64,000 nucleotides of DNA from positions 55,343 to 119,342 of the forward strand of contig JAZQDE010000015.1 in the NCBI GenBank assembly GCA_045546695.1, read 5' to 3'. Position 1 is the stretch's first letter; every line of letters begins with the position of its first letter. This DNA is from SIG424 sp045546695 (GTDB lineage: Bacteria > Bacillota > Clostridia > UBA1212 > UBA1255). A model generated the notes under the pieces. The model saw nothing but the letters and a program-made list of their open reading frames with translations, was not told the DNA's origin and searched no databases. Positions 26,322 through 35,612 of this stretch are shown in pieces. Made by a program: the position numbers and the translations under genes.

Positions 26322-28364
26322 TTAAAGCGCACAATCCTTGTAAACGATAAGCTTATGCATAGCTCTTGTACAAGCAGTATACATCAATTTATCCTCTACG
26401 TTCATCGTAAGAACACAATCATATTCCAGACCCTTTGCCAGATATACAGGAAGCGCCTTTATTGATATTTTATTTGAAAGAGACAAAGGAATCATGAGTT
26501 TTCTTTCAAAATCACGCGCCTGCTTCAGTGTATTGCAAAGTATAGTAACGCTCGTATATCCATTATCTGCCATTCCGGAAATCGCAGATATTACACTGTT
26601 TCTTAAATTTTCACCATTAATGCCGCAAACTTCCGTAACCTCATCGCCATGCCTTACGGATTTGATATCAGTGTCGCCGGCCAGGTATTTCATGGAATAA
26701 TCTGATATTTCAATCGTAGACCTATAATTCGTATCGAGTGTGTACACCCGAAGAGGTCTTTTAAGCACAATCGTCTTGATATCTTCTGCAAAATCACCCG
26801 TACCGGTGAAAACAAGCTGGTTGCGGTCTCCTACAAAAAGGTAGTTTGAGCCGTGGTAAAGTGTCTTGAGCACGTCGATAAATACAGGTATCAGGTCCTG
26901 CGCTTCGTCTGCAATAATATAGAAAACGTCCTTAGAAAGCTCGTCTGTATTGCACATATTAAGCGTCATAAGAGCAAGTGCGCAGGCATCTTCCCAAGAA
27001 TCATATTGAGTAATCATTTCTTCAGACAAGGAGTAACCATATTCTGACATAAACTCCTTATCTGTATACATCATTTTATAAAGAGTCGGCATAGAAAGTG
27101 ACTTCATCATAAACTGAAGCTCATAATAAATCTGCTGTCCCATATCACCGGAGCGGATACGGTTCTTTTGACAGATATATTCTGCAACTTTCATTGTCCT
27201 TTCCATCAAAGGTATGTCAGAGTACACTGAGTAAAACAGATCTCTTAAAGTGGCCTCCGGTATGGTTATCTCTTTATCTGCAACTTCAAACTGAAGCTCC
27301 TCCGGCGTAAAAATCGTCTTGCTTAAGTACCTGATATAGTCAGAAACAGCATTTCTGAAAGGCATTGTTGATTTAAACGGCACTGCCGCCTGTGATATTT
27401 CAATTGCCTGCTCGCGTGACAGATAGTTATATTCAGGATATTTTTTTAGTATCTCACTTACAATCTCTTCAGGTAAAATATTGTCTACGTTTTCCTCGCC
27501 AAGATCAGGTAATACTGTTGAAATATAATCTGAAAAGACGCCGTTCGGTGAAACAATCATAATCTTCTTGTCTTCCATTTTATTCCTGAAATGGTACATA
27601 ATGTATGCAATCTTATGAAGAGCGATCGATGATTTGCCGCTGCCTGCGCAACCTGACAGAATAGAAACTCCGTCGATATAATCGCGCATAATCTTGTATT
27701 GCTGGGTCTGGATTGTATTGATGATTGTTTTCATGTGCGTATCTGCGTGAGAAGCAAGCGCGCTGTTTAAGAATTCATCATCAGACGGCATATCAACATC
27801 GCAATATTTTACGAGCTTACCTTTGTTGAACGTATATCTTCTCTTGCCATATAACATGCCACGGATACTGCCTGAAGGCGCTTCGTATGATGCTATGCCG
27901 GGATTTGATTCGTAGTATAAAGATGCGATGGGCGTACGCCAGTCGTATATCAGGATTCTGCCTGTTTCAGGGTCGCGAAGCGTTGCGATGCCGAGGTAAT
28001 AATTGTCAGCATCCTGTGCTGCCGGAAAGTCCTCCTCGTCATCTTCATCGTCATCTTCGTCTTCATCAGCTTCCGCAAAGTCAAATCTGGCAAAATATGG
28101 ATCGTTACTCATTTTGCCGAGCTTTGCAACCCTGCCAAGAGAGTAAACGTATGCATTTGTATCTACGTGTTCAACTTTAAGAAGATTCTGAATCTCGTCT
28201 TCTTTTAACTCATAGTTATAATCACCCAGATACTTGCGTTCTTCTAATATAAGCTCTCTTTTAGCTTTAAGCGAGTCAAGTTCTGTGTTTATTTCAGCCG
28301 TTATGGCGTTTTGTGTATTCGTCAGGTAATCCTGCTCAAAATTATTGTATTTGTCCTTTATCAA
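26322..28364 (-). CDS. helD: HelD-type UvrD superfamily helicase (RNA polymerase recycling)
   Basis: A 680-residue superfamily 1 ATPase. An N-terminal coiled-coil (NTQNAITAEINTELDSLKAKRELILEER) precedes a domain carrying an acidic run (residues about 97-112, nearly all D/E). Walker A SGCAGSGKSS is at 237-246, Walker B IIADEAQD and motif III/IV TLDTNYRST follow, and the end is shortened. The long N-terminal coiled-coil and split helicase core are typical of HelD, which removes stalled RNA polymerase from DNA. The start is TTG, overlapping the Clp gene stop (TTGA), with a weak AGGA site. It is the fourth gene of uvrB-uvrA-clp-helD-whiA. Confidence 0.88.
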   Translation of the reverse strand: MIKDKYNNFEQDYLTNTQNAITAEINTELDSLKAKRELILEERKYLGDYNYELKEDEIQNLLKVEHVDTNAYVYSLGRVAKLGKMSNDPYFARFDFAEADEDEDDDEDDEEDFPAAQDADNYYLGIATLRDPETGRILIYDWRTPIASLYYESNPGIASYEAPSGSIRGMLYGKRRYTFNKGKLVKYCDVDMPSDDEFLNSALASHADTHMKTIINTIQTQQYKIMRDYIDGVSILSGCAGSGKSSIALHKIAYIMYHFRNKMEDKKIMIVSPNGVFSDYISTVLPDLGEENVDNILPEEIVSEILKKYPEYNYLSREQAIEISQAAVPFKSTMPFRNAVSDYIRYLSKTIFTPEELQFEVADKEITIPEATLRDLFYSVYSDIPLMERTMKVAEYICQKNRIRSGDMGQQIYYELQFMMKSLSMPTLYKMMYTDKEFMSEYGYSLSEEMITQYDSWEDACALALMTLNMCNTDELSKDVFYIIADEAQDLIPVFIDVLKTLYHGSNYLFVGDRNQLVFTGTGDFAEDIKTIVLKRPLRVYTLDTNYRSTIEISDYSMKYLAGDTDIKSVRHGDEVTEVCGINGENLRNSVISAISGMADNGYTSVTILCNTLKQARDFERKLMIPLSLSNKISIKALPVYLAKGLEYDCVLTMNVEDKLMYTACTRAMHKLIVYKDCAL

Positions 28365-30697
28365 GATATAACAATCCTACCTTCGTTTACGTCCAGAGTG
28401 AGCTTTGTGCCGACCTCAAGTTTGCCTTGCAGATACATATCAGCAAGAATATCTTCAATTTCTTTTTCAACGAGTCTTGCAAGCGGTCTTGCACCGTATT
28501 TTTCATCATATCCATGCTCTGCAAGATACTCATAAACCGCCTCAGTAATATTGAGCGCAACACCTTTTTCCTGACATTGTGAAACAACTCTTCCTACAAT
28601 TATCTTTGAAATATCGATAAGGTTATCTTTTGACAACTTATTGAATACAATCGTTTCATCAACTCTGTTGAGAAATTCTGGTCTGAATATGTTTTTAAGT
28701 GCGTCTGTCGCCATTTCAACAGCAGAGTTCTTTTCATCAGCATTAAAGCCGAGTGAAACGCTCTTGAGTGATGTGCCGGCGTTTGAAGTCATTATGATAA
28801 TCGTGTTTTCAAAGTTGACTGTTCTGCCCTGGCTGTCTGTGAGTCTGCCATCATCAAGAATCTGAAGAAGCATGTTATAAACGTCTGCGTGTGCTTTTTC
28901 AATCTCATCAAGAAGAATTACAGAATATGGTCTGCGCCTTATCTTCTCTGTGAGCTGTCCTGCCTCGTCAAAGCCAACATATCCGGGTGGTGAACCGATG
29001 AGCTTTGACACTGTATGTTTTTCCATATATTCGGACATATCAAGACGCACAAGCGCTTCAATCGTGCCGAAAAGCTCAATTGTAAGCTGTTTTACGAGTT
29101 CAGTCTTACCGACACCTGTGGGGCCCACGAAAATAAAAGATGATGGCTTGAACTTATTTCTGAAGCCGGAGCGATTTCTTCTGATTGCTTTTGCAAGAGA
29201 TGAGATTGCCTCGTCCTGACCGATAACGTTCTTTTTGAGTCTTTCTTCTAATGTCAGAAGGCGCTTTGCTTCATCGGCAGATATTGTCTGAACGGGAATT
29301 CCTGTCCATGTCTCAATTACTTTTGCAATATCATCAAAAATGATATCCATATACTCGTGTTCGGAAAGTTCATTAAGGCGGTTCTGCAACACTGCGAGTT
29401 TGCTCTTGAGCTCTGCAATCTCACGGAAGCCTTCGTTTCTCTCCTCGTCATTTTTGAATTCTTTTGCCTCTGTATCAGCAATCTGCTGATTAACTTCTGC
29501 AATTTGTCTGTTTACTTCAGCAATCTGAGGAAGAACGGGATTGCGCAGATTTGCTCTTGAAGCTGCTTCGTCTATAACGTCAATTGCTTTGTCCGGCAGG
29601 AAACGGTCTGCGATATATCTTTCTGACATTCGTACCGCGTCTTCAATAAGTCTGTCGCTGATGTGAACTTTGTGATATACCTCATAATGTACTCTGATGC
29701 CTTTAAGAATATCAATAGTTTCTTCAATCGTCGGCTCATTTACATAAATTGGCTGGAATCTTCTTTCCAAAGCGCTGTCTTTTTCAATGAACTTTCTATA
29801 CTCTTTTAATGTCGTGGCGCCGATAACCTGAATCTCACCGCGTGAAAGAGCCGGCTTCAGGATATTGGCTGCGTTGAGTGAGCCTTCAGCCTCTCCCGCA
29901 CCCATAATATTATGAACTTCATCAATAACGAGCACGATATTACCTGCACGCTTAACTTCATCAATGACGCCCTTCATTCTCGATTCAAACTGGCCTCTGA
30001 ATTGTGTACCCGCCACCATAGCTGTAAGGTCAAGCAGGTGAACACGCAGATTAAGCAACTTTTCAGGCGCCTCTCCTCTTGCAATCGCAAGAGCAAGCCC
30101 CTCTGCAATAGCCGTCTTACCTACGCCCGCCTCACCGATAAGTACAGGATTGTTTTTTGTACGTCTGTTGAGAATCTGGATCATTCTCTGAATCTCTCTT
30201 GACCTGCCAACGACATTGTCAATCTTGCCGTCCATAGCTTTCTTTGTAAGGTCCGTACTGTATGTTGATAAAAACTTGAACTCAGGTTTCTTTTCACCGG
30301 CATTCTTCTTGTCATTCTTGCCGCCGTCTTTCTGATTGTCAGGCTTGCGCGGAGGCTCAGATGAATGTGGAAACATTGAGCTTAAGTTGTTGAACATGTT
30401 GAAAAGATTCGGTGTATTTGTACCGGAAGGTGTGTCGTTGTCACTATCCGTGTCATCGAGAATTTCCCCGCCTTCCTGAGGCGCCATGAGTGAGTTCATA
30501 CCATCTGTCATAGCCTCAAGTTCTTCATCGGAAATTCCCATCTGCTCGAGAATCTTCGTAACCTGTGGAAGTCCCATTTTTTTTGCACAAACAAGGCACA
30601 AGCCTTTGTTTATCTGATTTCCGTCTTTATCTATCTGTGTCATAAAAACAGTGGCAAGTCTTTTCTTGCATACACTGCATAATTCGCCATTAGCCAT
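28361..30697 (-). CDS. Zinc-finger Clp ATPase (ClpE-like)
   Basis: A 778-residue Hsp100 ATPase distinct from the ClpC at 15-17.7 kb. Instead of a Clp N repeat it begins with a four-Cys zinc finger (Cys 7, 10, 34, 37), as in ClpE. A low-complexity Ser/Pro/Lys linker (about 75-140) follows, then AAA+ module 1 with GEAGVGKT (188-195), a coiled middle region with repeated IAEVN/QQIADTE (390-445) and module 2 with GPTGVGKT (525-532). It probably feeds ClpP. It overlaps uvrA by 8 nt upstream and helD by 4 nt downstream, so it belongs to a repair/transcription operon rather than a heat-shock one. Confidence 0.88.
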   Translation of the reverse strand: MANGELCSVCKKRLATVFMTQIDKDGNQINKGLCLVCAKKMGLPQVTKILEQMGISDEELEAMTDGMNSLMAPQEGGEILDDTDSDNDTPSGTNTPNLFNMFNNLSSMFPHSSEPPRKPDNQKDGGKNDKKNAGEKKPEFKFLSTYSTDLTKKAMDGKIDNVVGRSREIQRMIQILNRRTKNNPVLIGEAGVGKTAIAEGLALAIARGEAPEKLLNLRVHLLDLTAMVAGTQFRGQFESRMKGVIDEVKRAGNIVLVIDEVHNIMGAGEAEGSLNAANILKPALSRGEIQVIGATTLKEYRKFIEKDSALERRFQPIYVNEPTIEETIDILKGIRVHYEVYHKVHISDRLIEDAVRMSERYIADRFLPDKAIDVIDEAASRANLRNPVLPQIAEVNRQIAEVNQQIADTEAKEFKNDEERNEGFREIAELKSKLAVLQNRLNELSEHEYMDIIFDDIAKVIETWTGIPVQTISADEAKRLLTLEERLKKNVIGQDEAISSLAKAIRRNRSGFRNKFKPSSFIFVGPTGVGKTELVKQLTIELFGTIEALVRLDMSEYMEKHTVSKLIGSPPGYVGFDEAGQLTEKIRRRPYSVILLDEIEKAHADVYNMLLQILDDGRLTDSQGRTVNFENTIIIMTSNAGTSLKSVSLGFNADEKNSAVEMATDALKNIFRPEFLNRVDETIVFNKLSKDNLIDISKIIVGRVVSQCQEKGVALNITEAVYEYLAEHGYDEKYGARPLARLVEKEIEDILADMYLQGKLEVGTKLTLDVNEGRIVIS

Positions 30698-33530
30698 TGT
30701 TCAATAATCCTTTCAAGTATTGTCCTGTATAGGACTTTTCATCCTGAGCTATTACTTCCGGAGTGCCTGTTGCGACGACGTTGCCGCCATCACTGCCGCC
30801 TTCGTAGCCCATGTCTATAATATAATCCGAATTCTTAATAATATCAAGATTATGTTCTATTACAATAACGGTATTACCGCCATTTATCAGCCTCTGAAGT
30901 ATCTCAACGAGCTGTTTTACGTCGTGTGTATGAAGTCCCGTTGTAGGTTCGTCGAGGATATAGAGCGTGCGCGAGGTTGACATTTTAGACAGCTCATCTG
31001 CAAGCTTTACTCTCTGTGCTTCACCGCCTGAAAGTGACGTAGATGACTGACCGAGTTTGATATATCCAAGTCCTACCTTGGAGAGCATTTCAACTTTACG
31101 TTTAATCTGCGGTATATCCTCAAAAAATTCAAGAGCGTCATCGACAGTCATATCAAGTACTTCAGATATATTCTTCCCCTTATAACGTATATCCAGAGTT
31201 TCCCTGTTGTAACGTTTGCCTTTACATACTTCGCATGGCACAAATACGTCGGGCAGGAAGTTCATTTCTATTTTCTTTATACCGTCGCCGTCGCATGCGT
31301 CGCATCTGCCGCCTTTGACGTTAAAACTGAAACGTGATGCTTTGTATCCTCTTGCGCGTGATTCGGGTACCATCGCAAACAGTTCTCTTATCGGCGTGAA
31401 AAGACCTACGTACGTTGCCGGATTTGACCTCGGCGTCCTGCCTATCGGTGTCTGGTCAATCATAATGAGCTTGTCAATATTTTCAAGTCCCGTAATATCG
31501 TCGTAAACATCTCCCTTGCCATAGCTACCGCTAAGGATTGCCTTTGCCAGCACTTCGTTTACTAAAGAGCTTTTGCCTGAGCCTGACACACCTGTTACGC
31601 ATATAAACGTTCCGAGCGGAAAGCTAACTTCGACATTTTTGAGGTTGTTTACTCTCGCGCCTTTTACAGTAATACATTTTCCTGTGCCCGGCCTTCTTAC
31701 CTCCGGCACGGGTATCGTCTTTTCACCTGACAAATACTGGCCTGTAATAGACTCTTTACATTCAATAAGCTCCTTTGGCGTGCCTGTGAAAACAACTTCG
31801 CCGCCGTGAATGCCTGCGCCGGGACCGATATCAACGACGTAATCGGCAGCCCTGATAGTCTCTTCATCGTGTTCTACAACGATAAGTGAATTGCCAAGGT
31901 CTCTTAAGTCGGTCAGCGTCTTCAGGAGCTTTGCGTTGTCCCTCTGGTGAAGTCCGATGCTCGGTTCATCAAGGATATAGATTACACCGGCAAGTCCTGC
32001 GCCGATTTGTGTTGCAAGCCTTATTCTCTGTGATTCGCCGCCTGAGAGTGTGCCGCTTGAGCGTGAGAGCGTAAGATATCCGAGTCCGACGTTTTTAAGG
32101 AAGTTCAGCCTGCCTTTTAATTCTTTTACGATACTCGCCGCAATTGCCGTTTTTTCAGGGCTTAATTTCAATTCTGATATAAAGTCATACGCTTCGTTTA
32201 CAGGCATGCTTGTAAATTCATATATATTCTTGCCGCCGACTGTAAATGCCAGTGCGTTCGCATTTAATCTTCTGCCTTCGCATTGACGACACGTATCTTC
32301 GTGCATGTAGTACTCTATAGGATATACTTCGAATTTGCCCTGCATTTTGCGTTCATATCTTGTTTCGAGTACTTTCATCAATCCCGGGAAAGGCTCTTCG
32401 TGTGTTGTAAAACCGCCGGAGTATTTTATAAGTCTGTCACCGCTGCCGTTAATTATCATATTTTTCACATCTTGTGTGTATGACCTGAATTCGAGTACAG
32501 GATCAAATCCGTATTCTTTGCTGACAGCTTCTACGATTGCATTGCGCTCCGACATGCTGTTATTAAGAAGCATTGCCTGTCCGAGGTCGCTGAAAGACCT
32601 GTGTTCAATCTTGCTTTCGAAGAATTTTTCATCAAATTGCATTACTCTTCCGATACCGCCGCATTTGTCGCATGCGCCAAGCGGACTGTTGAAAGAGAAC
32701 ATTTTAGGGCTTACTTCAGGAAGGCTTACGCCGCACGTTGAGCATGAAAAATTCTTACTGAAAAGCATTTCGTACGGAGCCGGCGCCGGTGTGTTTTCAT
32801 CATCACTTTGTGGCATTACGTATACTGTCGCAAGACCCGAGGCAAGTGTCAGTACTGTCTCAAGCGATTCGGACACACGACTTTCGATACCTTCTTTTAT
32901 AATCAGTCTGTCTACGATAACTTCTATATTATGGATCTTATATTTTTCGAGATTGATCTCTTCATCGAGTTCGTACATCTCGCCGTCGATGCGAACGCGT
33001 GAGTAGCCATTCTTTCTTAAAACTTCAAGAAGCTTTGTATATTCGCCTTTTCTTCCGCGTACAACAGGTGCCATAAGCAGGACTCTTGTGCCAGGAGCAA
33101 GATTCATGACAGCGTCCGTCATCTGGTCTACTGTCTGTGCGTTAATCTCCTTGCCGCAGACAGGACAATGTGGCGTGCCGACACGTGCGTACAGGAGTCT
33201 TAAGTAATCGTAAATCTCTGTAACTGTGCCGACTGTAGAGCGCGGATTTTTTGATGTGGTCTTCTGGTCGATTGATATTGCCGGTGAAAGTCCTTCGATG
33301 CGTTCAACGTCAGGCTTTTCCATCTGTCCTATGAACATTCTGGCATACGATGACAGCGATTCCATATAGCGCCTTTGTCCCTCGGCATAAATCGTTTCAA
33401 ATGCGAGTGATGATTTACCTGATCCACTGAGCCCGGTGAAAACAACGAGCTTGTTTTTAGGTATTTTTACGTCTATATTTTTGAGATTATTCTCTTTAGC
33501 GCCTTCAATTACAATATATTCTTCTTTCAT
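30690..33530 (-). CDS. uvrA: Excinuclease ABC subunit A
   Basis: A 946-residue protein with the two ABC modules of UvrA: first Walker A GLSGSGKSSLAF near residue 33 and SLSSYARMFIGQM, and first signature LSGGESQRIRLATQIG near 490. The second Walker A GVSGSGKSSLVNEVL is near 640 and the second signature SLSGGEAQRVKLADEL near 840. Zinc-finger cysteines occur in CSTCGVSLPEVSPKMFSFNSP and CDACDGDGIKK. It recognises bulky DNA lesions and loads UvrB. ATGA overlap with uvrB, and GGAGC 7 nt upstream. Confidence 0.98.
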   Translation of the reverse strand: MKEEYIVIEGAKENNLKNIDVKIPKNKLVVFTGLSGSGKSSLAFETIYAEGQRRYMESLSSYARMFIGQMEKPDVERIEGLSPAISIDQKTTSKNPRSTVGTVTEIYDYLRLLYARVGTPHCPVCGKEINAQTVDQMTDAVMNLAPGTRVLLMAPVVRGRKGEYTKLLEVLRKNGYSRVRIDGEMYELDEEINLEKYKIHNIEVIVDRLIIKEGIESRVSESLETVLTLASGLATVYVMPQSDDENTPAPAPYEMLFSKNFSCSTCGVSLPEVSPKMFSFNSPLGACDKCGGIGRVMQFDEKFFESKIEHRSFSDLGQAMLLNNSMSERNAIVEAVSKEYGFDPVLEFRSYTQDVKNMIINGSGDRLIKYSGGFTTHEEPFPGLMKVLETRYERKMQGKFEVYPIEYYMHEDTCRQCEGRRLNANALAFTVGGKNIYEFTSMPVNEAYDFISELKLSPEKTAIAASIVKELKGRLNFLKNVGLGYLTLSRSSGTLSGGESQRIRLATQIGAGLAGVIYILDEPSIGLHQRDNAKLLKTLTDLRDLGNSLIVVEHDEETIRAADYVVDIGPGAGIHGGEVVFTGTPKELIECKESITGQYLSGEKTIPVPEVRRPGTGKCITVKGARVNNLKNVEVSFPLGTFICVTGVSGSGKSSLVNEVLAKAILSGSYGKGDVYDDITGLENIDKLIMIDQTPIGRTPRSNPATYVGLFTPIRELFAMVPESRARGYKASRFSFNVKGGRCDACDGDGIKKIEMNFLPDVFVPCEVCKGKRYNRETLDIRYKGKNISEVLDMTVDDALEFFEDIPQIKRKVEMLSKVGLGYIKLGQSSTSLSGGEAQRVKLADELSKMSTSRTLYILDEPTTGLHTHDVKQLVEILQRLINGGNTVIVIEHNLDIIKNSDYIIDMGYEGGSDGGNVVATGTPEVIAQDEKSYTGQYLKGLLNNG

Positions 33531-35536
33531 TCCATAAGCTCCTTTTTAAGCTTCCTGATAACGTCCCTTATAACTGCCGCTTCTTCATATTTAAGCTCTG
33601 CCGCAGCCTTTGCCATTTTCTGGGTAAGTTTATCAATAAGTGCGTATATATCCATGTCAAGTTCTTCGTCCGTAAGAACGAGTCCGCTTCTGAGTGCCGC
33701 GTCTGCATCAGTATCAGGCACTTGATCTTCTTCTCTGTGAATCGTCTCTATGACTGCGCGTACATCTTTGTGAATACTCTTCGGTGTGATGTTGTTTGCA
33801 ACGTTGTACTCCATCTGCATCGTACGTCTTCTGTTTGTTTCACCGATTGCATTTGCCATAGCCTCCGTAATCTCATCTGCATACATTATTACCCTGCCGT
33901 TTACGTTTCTTGCAGCTCGTCCGATTGTCTGGATAAGCGACGTTTCGCTCCGTAAAAAGCCTGCTTTATCTGCATCGAGTATTGCTATCAATGCTACTTC
34001 CGGTATGTCGAGGCCTTCTCTTAGCAGGTTGATGCCGACAAGTACGTCAAACTCTCCTGTTCTGAGGTCTTTGATTATTTTCATTCGTTCAAGTGCCTTT
34101 ATATCCGAATGCAGATACGTAACCTTGATATCTATGTTGGTGAAATAATCTGTAAGGTCTTCTGCCATTTTCTTTGTCAGGGTCGTTACTAGTACTCTCT
34201 GACCTTTTTCTGCGCTTTGTCTGATCTCTTCTACAAGGTCATCTATCTGACCGTCTACCGGTCTGACTTCGATAACAGGATCGACAAGACCTGTCGGTCT
34301 TATAATCTGCTCAACGACTTGTGATGCAAGCCCCATTTCATACGGAGCCGGCGTTGCGCTGACGTATATTACCTGATTGATTTTTTCATTGAATTTATCA
34401 AATTTAAGCGGCCTGTTGTCAAATGCAGACGGCAGTCTGAAACCATATTCTACAAGTGATTCTTTACGTGCTCTGTCGCCGTTGTACATGGCTCTGACCT
34501 GAGGCACCGTCGTGTGTGATTCGTCGATAAACATCAAAAAGTCCTTCGGAAAATAATCAAGTAGCGTATATGGCGCGCTGCCGGGCTGTCTGCCGCTTAT
34601 ATGCCTTGAATAGTTCTCTATACCGCTGCAGAACTTCGTCTCTTTGAGCATTTCCATATCGTATCGCGTCCTTTGCTCAAGACGGTACGCTTCGAGCATC
34701 TTGTTGTTGTCTTTAAGCTGTGCTACTCGCTCGTCCATCTCCTGAAGTATAGATGTTATGGCTCTTTGCATCTTTGCATCTGTTGTTGAGTAATGTGACG
34801 CCGGGAAAATTGCCAGATGTGATAATGTACCAAGGACTTTGTAATCACTTGCTCTGAGTTGTGATATTTTTTCAATCTCATCGCCGAAAAAGCTGATTTT
34901 CATTATTGTATCTTTGTATCCGGCCGGTTTTACTAAAAGTGTGTCACCGGCTATCTTAAAGGCGTTGTTTGCACTGAAGTCTGACCTGTCATTCGTATAA
35001 TGCATCTGTACAAGTCTCATCGCAACGCTCTGTACTGATACGTTCATACCCGGCCTTAGTGACAGCATAAGGTCAACGTAATCTTCAGGGTCGCCGAGTC
35101 CGTAAATGCACGATACGCTGGCAACGATAATTACGTCGCGTCTTTCAAATAAGGCTGCCGTTGCGCTGTGTCTTAATCTGTCTATCTCTTCGTTTACGCT
35201 TGAGTCTTTTTCTATATAAGTATCTGATATCGGAATATATGCTTCCGGCTGGTAATAGTCGTAATATGAAACGAAATATTCAACGCAGTTGTCCGGGAAA
35301 AATTCTTTGAATTCTGAATACAACTGACCGGCCAGAGTCTTGTTGTGAGCCAGGACTAAGGTCGGTCTGTTAAGATTTGCTATTATATTTGCCATAGTGA
35401 AGGTCTTGCCAGAGCCTGTAACGCCGAGCAATACCTGCTCTCTGAGTCCGTCTTCTATACCTTCTGTAAGCTTTGCTATAGCCTCAGGCTGGTCGCCTGT
35501 CGGAACATAATCAGAATGTAATACAAACTTATCCAT
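33527..35536 (-). CDS. uvrB: Excinuclease ABC subunit B
   Basis: A 669-residue UvrB. Walker A GVTGSGKTF lies near residue 40, the lesion-probing hairpin motif YYDYYQPEAYIP near 90-101, helicase motifs LREGLDIPEV and QTIGRAARN near 500-530, and a C-terminal UVR domain (AAAELKYEEAAVIRD) that contacts UvrC. It is the first gene of a five-gene overlapping unit. GGGAGG lies 6 nt before the ATG and a TATAAT promoter lies upstream. No LexA or DinR box was recognised in the 76-nt upstream gap. Confidence 0.98.
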   Translation of the reverse strand: MDKFVLHSDYVPTGDQPEAIAKLTEGIEDGLREQVLLGVTGSGKTFTMANIIANLNRPTLVLAHNKTLAGQLYSEFKEFFPDNCVEYFVSYYDYYQPEAYIPISDTYIEKDSSVNEEIDRLRHSATAALFERRDVIIVASVSCIYGLGDPEDYVDLMLSLRPGMNVSVQSVAMRLVQMHYTNDRSDFSANNAFKIAGDTLLVKPAGYKDTIMKISFFGDEIEKISQLRASDYKVLGTLSHLAIFPASHYSTTDAKMQRAITSILQEMDERVAQLKDNNKMLEAYRLEQRTRYDMEMLKETKFCSGIENYSRHISGRQPGSAPYTLLDYFPKDFLMFIDESHTTVPQVRAMYNGDRARKESLVEYGFRLPSAFDNRPLKFDKFNEKINQVIYVSATPAPYEMGLASQVVEQIIRPTGLVDPVIEVRPVDGQIDDLVEEIRQSAEKGQRVLVTTLTKKMAEDLTDYFTNIDIKVTYLHSDIKALERMKIIKDLRTGEFDVLVGINLLREGLDIPEVALIAILDADKAGFLRSETSLIQTIGRAARNVNGRVIMYADEITEAMANAIGETNRRRTMQMEYNVANNITPKSIHKDVRAVIETIHREEDQVPDTDADAALRSGLVLTDEELDMDIYALIDKLTQKMAKAAAELKYEEAAVIRDVIRKLKKELME

Positions 35537-35574
35537 TAAGAACCTCCCTTTCGATAAATATCGTGTGAAGGGAT

Positions 35575-35603
35575 ATTATATCATAAAAAGATAAGTATAG
35601 GAA
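35575..35603 (-). promoter_or_regulatory. Predicted promoter for the uvrBA-clp-helD-whiA operon
   Basis: TATAAT (35575-35580) with TTCCTA (35598-35603) 17 bp upstream on the minus strand. The -10 is perfect and the -35 weak. It lies between the beta-helix gene and uvrB. Confidence 0.6.
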
Positions 35604-35612
35604 TACGAACAA

